Assembly (NCBI GenBank): GCA_041648755.1
Contig: JBAZOJ010000122.1
Span: 1-10,756 of the forward strand
DNA: 10,756 nucleotides
Direction: 5' to 3'
Source: JBAZOJ01 sp041648755
Lineage (GTDB): Bacteria; Planctomycetota; B143-G9
The translations under genes and the position numbers were made by a program. The notes beneath the pieces are model-generated. The model ran no database searches. It was not told the DNA's origin and saw only the letters and a list, made by a program, of their open reading frames with translations. Below, one piece after another: positions 4,661 to 10,423 of the stretch; within the stretch, counting starts at the first letter, position 1, and every line of letters begins with the position of its first letter.

Positions 4661-5848
4661 ATTCTGGTGTGCAGGTGACGGAGATGAAGCCGTAGGCTGA
4701 AGCGGAGTCACCTGCGTCCTGTCCAATACGCCGAGACAGAGGTTACAGAACCATACTTCCACAAGGTCACAACTGACGGGTTTCAGCTTCACATCGTACT
4801 TCGTAAGCGCTTCGCTGATGAAGCGTCCAACGCCGTCGAGCTTGATTTTTCCACCATTGCCTACACGTCGGATTTCCGGGCAATCCTGATAATGGGTCGG
4901 CACAGCGTCGCCAAGTCGGCGTCGAGAAATCTGATACAGATCGGCGGGCCGCCGCTGTCCTATTCCTTCGTGCGGGCGAATTGTATTGTACTCAGTGCGC
5001 CATTCCTCCAGTCTTTTCTCTTCTTCTTCGATTGTCATTCCCGGCTGGCCTTCGATCTCAAGTGCGATGTCCAGGTGCATCCGCTCGTGGGCTCCGTTCT
5101 GCTCTGGATGTCCCGGCTGTATCCGCTCCAGTTCGATACCAAGCCAGCGCCACCACGCGCTTAACTGCGTCAGACCTTGCGGTCCCGACATCGACGCGAA
5201 TGGTGAGCCATTGTCGCATCGAATGCGCTTTGGCAGCCCGAATTTGGTGAACAGTCCTTCAAAGACAGCCTTCGTCACTTCCGTGTTGCGCCTTGCCATA
5301 GGCTTCAGGCATAATATGTACCTGCTGTACAGATCTCGCACTGTCAGCGGTTCACAACGCTTCCCGTCCATGGTGCGCCACCAGCCCTTGAAGTCCACCG
5401 TCCAGATATCATTCGGCTCCTGGGGCTGCGTAATCTCATCGGCAGGCTGGTTTTTACGCGGCCGACCCCTGTGCTTGGGCTCGGAAAGCCCCGCCCTCTT
5501 GAGCATTCGCGCTATCGTTCCTCTCGATGGTACTTCCTCAATCGGACAACCATCTTTGAGCAAATAAGCCCGTAGCTTCTTTGGACCCCATCGCGGATGC
5601 TCTCCCCGCAGTTTCACAATCCTGATCACTATGTCCGATCCAATCTGCAGCGGACTCGTCTTCGGCTTCCTGCTCCGATTCCGCAAGCCCGGTTTCCCAT
5701 ACTTAAGGAAACGATTGTACCACTTGTATCCGATCTTCCGGCTGATGCCGTACATCCGACAGAGCTCGCTGATGTTCACTTCAGCACAGGCTGCGATTGC
5801 CACAAAGCCCTCTCGCTCTCCTTCGATTCCCTTCGTTTTCCAAGGCAT
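4646..5848 (-). CDS. IS481-family transposase
   Basis: This 400-residue DDE transposase has an N-terminal helix-turn-helix (about residues 20-48, with ISELCRMYGISRKIGYKWYNR), a linker (HPRWGPKKLRAYL, 84-96) and a core with D152 (WTVDFKG), D212 (RCDNGSPF) and E255 (NGAHERMH). LSAWWRWLGIELERIQPG (229-246) and NTIRPHEGIGQRRPADLY (288-305) are typical of the family. I chose ATG 5848-5846 (MPWKTKG) because AGGAGG (5861-5856) sits 7 nt upstream; a start ten codons earlier would lack such a site. No stop or frameshift interrupts it, so it may be active. Oddly, about residues 378-393 are encoded by a long DNA hairpin (4671-4715) that resembles the leader hairpin of the IS3 element. This part lies beyond the catalytic core and probably acts as a dispensable tail. 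Confidence 0.93.
   Translation of the reverse strand: MPWKTKGIEGEREGFVAIAACAEVNISELCRMYGISRKIGYKWYNRFLKYGKPGLRNRSRKPKTSPLQIGSDIVIRIVKLRGEHPRWGPKKLRAYLLKDGCPIEEVPSRGTIARMLKRAGLSEPKHRGRPRKNQPADEITQPQEPNDIWTVDFKGWWRTMDGKRCEPLTVRDLYSRYILCLKPMARRNTEVTKAVFEGLFTKFGLPKRIRCDNGSPFASMSGPQGLTQLSAWWRWLGIELERIQPGHPEQNGAHERMHLDIALEIEGQPGMTIEEEEKRLEEWRTEYNTIRPHEGIGQRRPADLYQISRRRLGDAVPTHYQDCPEIRRVGNGGKIKLDGVGRFISEALTKYDVKLKPVSCDLVEVWFCNLCLGVLDRTQVTPLQPTASSPSPAHQNVLPM
4671..4715 (+). repeat. Long hairpin in the IS481 transposase 3' end (structured module copy 2)
   Basis: GCAGGTGAC (4671-4679) pairs perfectly with GTCACCTGC (4707-4715). The 27-nt interior holds AGCC-GTA-GGCT (4688-4698) as a mini-hairpin, followed by GAAGCGGAG (4699-4707). 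Bases 4686-4707 match 2436-2457 of the IS3 leader at 19 of 22 positions. Two of the three differences form one base pair (G-C there, A-T here). The outer stems are unrelated in sequence, so the pairing rather than the sequence is preserved. Confidence 0.8.
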
Positions 5849-5871
5849 GACACTTCCTCCTTTCAAGGATA

Positions 5872-5909
5872 GTGTCACCTATGTCCTGAAAATTACATGT
5901 AACCTATGT
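5872..5909 (-). repeat. Right end of the IS481 element: two transposase-binding-like boxes
   Basis: On the minus strand the outer box is ACATAGGTTACA (5909-5898) and the inner ACATAGGTGACAC (5884-5872), 25 bp apart, mirroring the left end. The promoter of the transposase would have to lie within or beyond these boxes; no clear one was found. Confidence 0.8.
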
Positions 5910-6004
5910 ACTGAGCCCGGACCAGCCAGCAGCGAGTGAACCCATACCACAAACACGAAGCGAGACGCATCGTCTACTTTGAAGACCAGCAGCCACTGAA
6001 ATCA

Positions 6005-6088
6005 GTCCGTCGTCTGTCGCTGCGAGCAATGAGCAATGACGAATGAGCAATGAGGAATGAACAATGAACAATGAGGAATGAGCAATGT
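6005..6088 (+). repeat. Compound 7-bp array: GTCYGTC x2 then nine AATGA-type units
   Basis: GTCCGTC and GTCTGTC (6005-6018) are followed by GCTGCGA and then nine consecutive 7-bp units from 6026: GCAATGA, GCAATGA, CGAATGA, GCAATGA, GGAATGA, ACAATGA, ACAATGA, GGAATGA, GCAATGT. Positions 3-7 of the unit are constant except in the last, and variation sits in the first two bases. It ends in CCGAGGCCA, as the arrays near 4480 do. A diverged copy of the ACTTTGA-to-CAGTC segment of 3942-3980 lies just upstream (5975-6007). No gene is called in 5915-6165. Confidence 0.88.
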
Positions 6089-6143
6089 CCGAGGCCAGGC
6101 CGGAGGCAGGAGGTAAGAAGGCAGACCAAGGGCGGCAACGGGA

Positions 6144-6171
6144 TTTGGCCGTCGCGCAAATAGCGTATAAT
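6144..6171 (+). promoter_or_regulatory. Probable promoter of rsgA
   Basis: A perfect TATAAT at 6166-6171 has TTTGGC (6144-6149) 16 bp upstream. Transcription would start near 6178, leaving a leader of about 23 nt before the rsgA ATG. An out-of-frame ATG at 6178-6180 opens a 12-codon frame across the start; it may be chance. Confidence 0.5.
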
Positions 6172-6200
6172 GTACGTATGATCACTGTTGCGCCGAAAAT

Positions 6201-7121
6201 ATGCAAGGTAAGATAATCCGCGTCGATTCCCGGTCCGCCGTGGTCGAGGCGGAGAGCGGGATTTTCCACTGTGCTATCCGGGGATACCTGAAGCAGGGCC
6301 GCAGGGCCTCGCGGAATCTCGTTGCCGTCGGCGACGATGTCATGTTCGACCACTCGTCAGAGAACGAGGGCGTCATCCAGGATGTTCTTCCCCGGCGCTC
6401 GAAGCTCACGCGGCCGGACTCGTTCAGACCGGATATCGAACACGTGATAATGGCGAACCTGGATATGGTCGGGATAGTCACGTCCGTTGACAGGCCCACA
6501 TATAACGGGGGCTTCGTTGACCGGATGATCGCTTCCTGCCAGTTCCATGACCTGCCATATGTCATCATCGCCAATAAGTCCGATTACCCGATCCCGCCGG
6601 AAGTACGGCAGGAAATGGACTACTTTGCGCGATTCGGAATAAGGCATATTTACACAAGCGCCCTGACGCTCGACGGCCTTGAAGAACTTAAGGTGGCGCT
6701 GGCAGGGAAGACAGCGATCTTCTCGGGCCAGAGCGGCGTGGGCAAATCATCGCTGATTACCGCGTTGTACCCGCCGTACTTTGCCAAGGTCACGGCGGTG
6801 TCGGAGAAGACCGGCAAGGGCAAGCACACAACGACGTTTGTCCAACTTGTGAGAACAGACTTCGATGCGTTTATCGCCGATACGCCCGGCCTGAAGATGT
6901 TCGGAATTTGGTCGCATCCGAGCGAGATCGGTTTGTATTTCCCTGATTTCACCCCGCATATCCCGCAATGCCGCTTCAACTCCTGCCTGCACCAGACCGA
7001 GCCCGGCTGCGGGGTAAAGGCAGCGGTCCAGGCGGGCGAGATCTCACCGAGGAGATACGATTCCTACCTGAAGATTCTGGCTGATGTGCGGGAGATGATT
7101 CGGATTACGCGGCCGTATTAG
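6201..7121 (+). CDS. rsgA: Small-ribosomal-subunit biogenesis GTPase RsgA
   Basis: RsgA (YjeQ/YloQ) is a circularly permuted GTPase that binds the maturing 30S subunit and is released on GTP hydrolysis, a late check in ribosome assembly. The 306-residue protein has an N-terminal OB-fold (about 1-70). The GTPase motifs follow in permuted order: G4 NKSD (125-128), G5 TSA (152-154), G1 GQSGVGKSS (176-184), a G2 threonine in GKGKHTTT (206-213) and G3 DTPG (227-230). A C-terminal zinc site has C257, C262, H264 and C270. Length is near the Bacillus type and lacks the long N-terminal extension of E. coli. ATG 6201 fits the start of the OB-fold, but no strong ribosome-binding site precedes it. It stands alone between repeat DNA and a converging gene 9 nt downstream. 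No key residue is missing. Confidence 0.97.
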   Translation: MQGKIIRVDSRSAVVEAESGIFHCAIRGYLKQGRRASRNLVAVGDDVMFDHSSENEGVIQDVLPRRSKLTRPDSFRPDIEHVIMANLDMVGIVTSVDRPTYNGGFVDRMIASCQFHDLPYVIIANKSDYPIPPEVRQEMDYFARFGIRHIYTSALTLDGLEELKVALAGKTAIFSGQSGVGKSSLITALYPPYFAKVTAVSEKTGKGKHTTTFVQLVRTDFDAFIADTPGLKMFGIWSHPSEIGLYFPDFTPHIPQCRFNSCLHQTEPGCGVKAAVQAGEISPRRYDSYLKILADVREMIRITRPY

Positions 7122-7130
7122 GCGCGGCGG

Positions 7131-7754
7131 TCAGGCCTGGGGGGATGACAGGGCGCAGATAAGCGGAGCGGATTCCTCCACGCCCGGCTCGATCATCTTG
7201 AACAGAACGCGGCAATGATCCATTTCGATATTCTGAGAACTCCACACTATTTCCACCCCGCCCTGCGTCAGCACGGCCTCGATAACGACAACCGGCTTGC
7301 CGCCCTGGCTTTCGCCGGGGAGGTCCTCTCTGTACATAAGATTGCTGGAAGGATAGAAGGCGATGGGCAAGGAAGAGCCCAGGCTCCGCGATATGACGAT
7401 GGTGCCTTTCAGGACGGCCATATAATAAACCGAGCCGTCGGGATTGCCCATTTCGATATTTTCCACGCAGGTCTGCGGGAAGAATGAGCAGGAGAGCGAA
7501 ACGCCCGGAGCCTTGGAAACGCTGAAGGACCACTCGGCGGATTCGTTGGTGAGAGGGGTGGTGCAGTAGATAAAGGCCCTGACATCGATGGCGGCCTGGA
7601 CTTCTTCGGTCGGTCTGGAGACGCGTGGGGCCGCAGGCGCCCTCAGTGAAGATGAACGTGGCGTTTCACCGACCGGAGTGCCGACGGTGAGGACGGCGGC
7701 GAAAAATATCGCCAGGACAACCGTAACGAAGAATGCGACGCGGGTCAGTACCAT
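7131..7754 (-). CDS. Unrecognised membrane-anchored or secreted protein
   Basis: I do not recognise this 207-residue protein. Residues 4-25 (RVAFFVTVVLAIFFAAVLTV within MVLTRV...) form one hydrophobic segment, either a signal anchor or an uncleaved signal peptide. A Pro/Ser/Arg-rich linker follows (about 29-49), then a beta-rich extracytoplasmic domain with five cysteines (residues 64, 89, 96, 181, 200). ENIEMGNPDG (98-107) and QNIEMDHCRV (174-183) are similar, and a 13-bp DNA repeat (7220-7232, 7447-7459) underlies them. I chose ATG 7754 because it starts just before the hydrophobic segment. TAGGAAG precedes it, though very close; TTG 7772 is an alternative adding six residues. It converges on rsgA with 9 nt between the stops and no terminator stem there. 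Codon pattern and length make it a plausible real gene. Confidence 0.7.
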   Translation of the reverse strand: MVLTRVAFFVTVVLAIFFAAVLTVGTPVGETPRSSSLRAPAAPRVSRPTEEVQAAIDVRAFIYCTTPLTNESAEWSFSVSKAPGVSLSCSFFPQTCVENIEMGNPDGSVYYMAVLKGTIVISRSLGSSLPIAFYPSSNLMYREDLPGESQGGKPVVVIEAVLTQGGVEIVWSSQNIEMDHCRVLFKMIEPGVEESAPLICALSSPQA

Positions 7755-7808
7755 ACTTCCTACTTGCAGCAATTCGTGTGCCTATAGTGATGACGCCTCT
7801 GCCTGAGA

Positions 7809-7839
7809 AATATACCACAAATATGTCCGCCCCGTGCAA
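7809..7839 (-). promoter_or_regulatory. Weak candidate promoter for the 7131-7754 gene
   Basis: On the minus strand TTGCAC (7839-7834) and TATATT (7814-7809) are separated by 19 bp, longer than ideal. It is the best pair seen upstream of the gene. Confidence 0.25.
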
Positions 7840-7991
7840 AGTCATAACGCATTGCCATAAGCAGTGTTAGAAGAAGGGCTCGCGCGATGCGCGCCGCGCG
7901 CTTTCCCGCCCTCGTGCAGTCTGCGCGCAAGTGCCGGATTTTATCGGGGCAGGCGAAAGCAACACCTGTGGGAAAAAACAGCACATGCCGC

Positions 7992-8005
7992 CCGGATCAA
8001 TCCGG
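7992..8005. promoter_or_regulatory. Palindrome upstream of the lspA promoter
   Basis: CCGGAT-CA-ATCCGG is a perfect 6-bp inverted repeat with a 2-nt centre. It ends 14 bp before the -35 box of the lspA promoter. The position suits an activator or repressor site, but short palindromes also arise by chance in GC-rich DNA. The rest of 7773-8019 is GC-rich and shows no RNA gene or riboswitch that I recognise. Confidence 0.3.
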
Positions 8006-8019
8006 CAATCGCCGCGCGG

Positions 8020-8047
8020 TTGACGAATCGGGCGAGGGGGCTACACT
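8020..8047 (+). promoter_or_regulatory. Probable promoter of the lspA-pyrD cluster
   Basis: TTGACG (8020-8025) and TACACT (8042-8047) are separated by 16 bp. Transcription would begin at about 8054, only about five bases before the lspA ATG, giving a nearly leaderless message. That is consistent with the lack of a good ribosome-binding site there. Confidence 0.5.
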
Positions 8048-8058
8048 TACACTGGAAT

Positions 8059-8547
8059 ATGTATCCCGCAAAGCCATATCTCAAATCCCTCTATCTTGTC
8101 GTCGCAGTACTCGCAGCGGCCTCGGATCAGATTGTCAAGAACCTGGTCTTCTCGGCGCATGCGCCCATCCTGTTCGACCTGGGCGATTTCTTCAGAATCG
8201 AGCATGCGCTCAACACCGGTGCGGTGTTCGGGGTCGGCCAGGGGATGAACGAGTTCTTCACCCTGCTTTCGGCCGCCTTCCTCGTGGTGATGGTGCCGTT
8301 CTTCTTCGCGTATTTCCTACCAATGAAGGGCAACGCACTTACCGCAATCGCCGGGGGCCTGGCCTACGGCGGGGTGATGGGCAATTACATTGACCGGCTT
8401 CTTTACGGCTCAGTTCGGGACTTCATCACGGTTTACACGTGGCCGACGTTCAACCTTGCCGATTCGTGCATCTGCGTCGGCGTCATTTACCTGTCCTATG
8501 TGCTGATTTTCGAGGACGAATCACATGGAAAGGAAGGCGCGGTTTGA
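8059..8547 (+). CDS. lspA: Lipoprotein signal peptidase (signal peptidase II)
   Basis: LspA is an inner-membrane aspartyl protease that cleaves the signal peptide from diacylated prolipoproteins, after Lgt. The 162-residue protein has the four expected hydrophobic segments (about 8-22, 66-87, 93-108, 136-151). Family motifs are present: SDQIVKN (22-28), NTGAVFG (52-58), GNYIDR (108-113), then VRDFI with catalytic D121 and FNLADS with catalytic D135. I chose ATG 8059 because it begins just before the first membrane segment and gives the usual length. An upstream in-frame ATG at 7864 would add 65 residues of Arg/Ala-rich sequence unlike the family. A promoter sits directly upstream. The stop TGA (8545-8547) overlaps the pyrD start by two bases, so the two genes are likely translated together. 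Confidence 0.96.
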   Translation: MYPAKPYLKSLYLVVAVLAAASDQIVKNLVFSAHAPILFDLGDFFRIEHALNTGAVFGVGQGMNEFFTLLSAAFLVVMVPFFFAYFLPMKGNALTAIAGGLAYGGVMGNYIDRLLYGSVRDFITVYTWPTFNLADSCICVGVIYLSYVLIFEDESHGKEGAV

Positions 8548-9473
8548 GCGAAGTGGATCTGAGCGTAACCATCGGCCGCCTCAAGCTCAGAAATCCGGTT
8601 CTTACTGCGTCCGGCACCTGTGGTTACGGAGAGGAGCTCGCGCCATACTGCCCGCTTGACGAACTCGGTGCGGTAATCCCCAAATCGGTGACCGTCAACG
8701 CGCGCGATGGCAACAAACCTCCGCGCCTCTGGGAGACCCCTTCCGGCCTGCTGAACTCGATCGGGCTCCAGAACGAGGGGCTCGAACATTTCGTGTCGCA
8801 CACGATTCCGAAGCTTGCCGGGATCGGGACGCCGGTCATTGCGAATATCGCGGGCTTCACGGTTGATGAGTTTGTGCGGATGGCGGCGCGACTGTCGGAA
8901 TTTCCGGAAATATCGGGCCTGGAGGTGAATATCTCCTGTCCGAACGTCAAAGTAGGGGGGATGGCATTCGGTGCTTCGCCCCTGCTGGCGGCAGAGGTAA
9001 CGAAAGCCGTGCGACGGGCAACCGGCCTGACGATCATCCTGAAGCTGTCGCCCAATGTGACGGACATAACGGAGATCGCGCGCGCGGTGGAGGCCGAGGG
9101 AGCGGACGCAGTTTCGGCGGTCAACACGTTCCTTGGAATGGCCGTTGACGCCGAGAAGCGCATACCCAAACTTGGCAATGTAACCGGAGGCCTGTCCGGC
9201 CCGGCGATAAAGCCGATTGCGCTTCGGATGGTCTGGCAGATTCATTCCGCGGTGAAGATCCCGGTCATCGGGCTGGGAGGGATATGCAACGGGACGGACG
9301 CGATCGAGTTCATCCTTTGCGGCGCCAGTGCGGTGGAAGTGGGGACGGGCGCACTCGTCGAGCCCTCCGCTCCGCTGAAGGTCGTAGAGGGCATTCGGGA
9401 GTACTGCGTTCGGCAAGGGGTGTCTTCGGTAGCTGAACTGATCGGCGGGTTGAGGGTCAAAAGCGGTAACTGA
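8544..9473 (+). CDS. pyrD: Dihydroorotate dehydrogenase, class 1B (PyrD catalytic subunit)
   Basis: PyrD oxidises dihydroorotate to orotate, the fourth step of pyrimidine synthesis, using FMN. The 309-residue protein shows ASGTCGYGEE (22-31), K47 in PKSVT, NSIGLQN (71-77), N101, NISCPNV with the catalytic-base Cys132 (class 1 type), LKLSPNV around K167, SAVNTF (191-196), GGLSGPAIKP (215-224) and the FMN-phosphate segment VIGLGGICNG (241-250). Cys as base and overall likeness indicate class 1; GGI and length favour 1B, whose usual NAD-linked partner PyrK is not in this window. I chose TTG 8544 because AGGAAGG (8531-8537) lies 6 nt upstream and the TTG overlaps the lspA stop; GTG 8553 is the alternative. 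Longer in-frame starts would lie inside lspA. Confidence 0.94.
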   Translation: MSEVDLSVTIGRLKLRNPVLTASGTCGYGEELAPYCPLDELGAVIPKSVTVNARDGNKPPRLWETPSGLLNSIGLQNEGLEHFVSHTIPKLAGIGTPVIANIAGFTVDEFVRMAARLSEFPEISGLEVNISCPNVKVGGMAFGASPLLAAEVTKAVRRATGLTIILKLSPNVTDITEIARAVEAEGADAVSAVNTFLGMAVDAEKRIPKLGNVTGGLSGPAIKPIALRMVWQIHSAVKIPVIGLGGICNGTDAIEFILCGASAVEVGTGALVEPSAPLKVVEGIREYCVRQGVSSVAELIGGLRVKSGN

Positions 9474-9508
9474 CGGCGGGTTTCGTCGTTGGTGAAAGTG
9501 AGAAAGAA

Positions 9509-10423
9509 ATGAAGCTACGCTCACTTCTTACAGCCATGGCGCTTGCGGCTGCGGTTTCTTTGCTTGTGCAGGGCTCTGCGCGAGCTGACCTTGTGTACGA
9601 AACCGATGTAACTGTCGTCAAGCGCGAACTGGTGCGCGTCGAGAACGTTGACCCGTCCGACATGAATCCCGAGCAGGATAATTTTGGCATCAAGAAGGAT
9701 GACCCGTCGCGCGAGTACTCGCAACGGGTGATCATCAAGGGCGACCTGATGAAGATCCGCAACTCCAGCGGGTTGTCATTCATCTTCGATCTCGGCGCAA
9801 AAACGGTCGTCCGGATCGACAGGAACAGCGGGAACTACTGGCGGATGACCCTGGACGATTTTGCGAAGACCCGGGCGTTGTCCCTGGAGTCGATCCAGAA
9901 GAAGAAAGCGAGCAATGCCAAGTCCCTCCTGATGGACATTCAGAGCACCATCGACAACGCCAAGACCCCGGCGGAAAAGGAAAAGCTGAAGAAGGCATTC
10001 GCCGACACCATAAAGCGCCTCGAGCAGCTAAGGGCCGGGGTGTACGAGTACAAGACTGAGGAGTTGAAGGGCCGCAATCCCTATTTCATCAAGGGGGTTT
10101 TCACGGGATTTCGGAACTACAGGGCTTACGAGAACGAGACGCGATTCCTTCACTTCCTGACCTCGGGCGATGTGGATGGCGCATCCAACAGGTTCTTCGC
10201 CGCAATGGGGCTTTTCCCCGCGCAGATTGCGTCGGAAATAGCCGCGCACAAGGAACTTCTGGCGTACTGCAAATTCAACTATGATTTTCCGGACTACACA
10301 GCCGTAACGAGGATCAGGGTGCTTGGCTGGTGCGAAGCGACGCTGCCCGCCGAGTTGTTCAAGATCCCCGCAGGCTTCCAGGAGAAGAATGAGCCCTTTG
10401 AAACGATTCTCGAAGGCCTATAG
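9509..10423 (+). CDS. Unrecognised secreted protein with a DUF4412-like strand pattern
   Basis: The 304-residue protein starts with a clear signal peptide (MKLRSLL, hydrophobic core 6-20, SARA at 23-26, cleavage likely after A26). Residues about 28-115 look beta-rich and include GDLMKIRNSSG then FIFDLGAKTVVRIDRNSGNYWRM (split here at 88-91). That alternation of 'no-label' strands, a DL turn and an ID-x-K/N-x-Y pattern resembles DUF4412-type periplasmic proteins. About 116-176 is charged and helical (KKKASNAKSL, EKEKLKKAFADTIKRLEQL), possibly coiled-coil. The C-terminal part holds GVFTGFRNYRAYENETRF and two cysteines (254, 275). Function is unknown. It follows pyrD after 35 nt, so is likely co-transcribed, and its last 35 nt overlap the next gene. 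The start is fixed by the signal peptide; a purine-rich GTGAGAAAGAA precedes it. Confidence 0.85.
   Translation: MKLRSLLTAMALAAAVSLLVQGSARADLVYETDVTVVKRELVRVENVDPSDMNPEQDNFGIKKDDPSREYSQRVIIKGDLMKIRNSSGLSFIFDLGAKTVVRIDRNSGNYWRMTLDDFAKTRALSLESIQKKKASNAKSLLMDIQSTIDNAKTPAEKEKLKKAFADTIKRLEQLRAGVYEYKTEELKGRNPYFIKGVFTGFRNYRAYENETRFLHFLTSGDVDGASNRFFAAMGLFPAQIASEIAAHKELLAYCKFNYDFPDYTAVTRIRVLGWCEATLPAELFKIPAGFQEKNEPFETILEGL

Larger units (their letters stand above)
4618..5914 (-). mobile_element. IS481-family insertion sequence, apparently complete
   Basis: A single-ORF DDE transposase is flanked by ends that each carry two copies of the same box. Left: ACATGGGTAACAC (4623-4635) and ACATAGGTAACAC (4648-4660). 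Right, on the minus strand: ACATAGGTTACA (5909-5898) and ACATAGGTGACAC (5884-5872). The boxes are 25 bp apart at both ends, so the two ends are symmetric. TCAG precedes the outer box on both sides (one base between), so the inverted repeat may extend slightly. CTGA occurs at 4614-4617 and 5911-5914 and is a possible but weak target duplication. Exact tips are uncertain by a few bases. Confidence 0.85.

Noticed and set aside
5904..6353. Minus-strand open frame of 149 codons opposite the start of rsgA
   Set aside because: It runs through the nine-unit 7-bp array and overlaps well-supported rsgA coding sequence; no domain or start signal.
7864..8058. 65-codon N-terminal extension of lspA
   Set aside because: Its composition is unlike the family, it would precede the first membrane segment by 70 residues, and the probable promoter lies inside it.
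8496..9524. Minus-strand open frame of 342 codons opposite pyrD
   Set aside because: Shadow of pyrD, whose catalytic and FMN motifs are complete; the reverse product has no recognisable domain.
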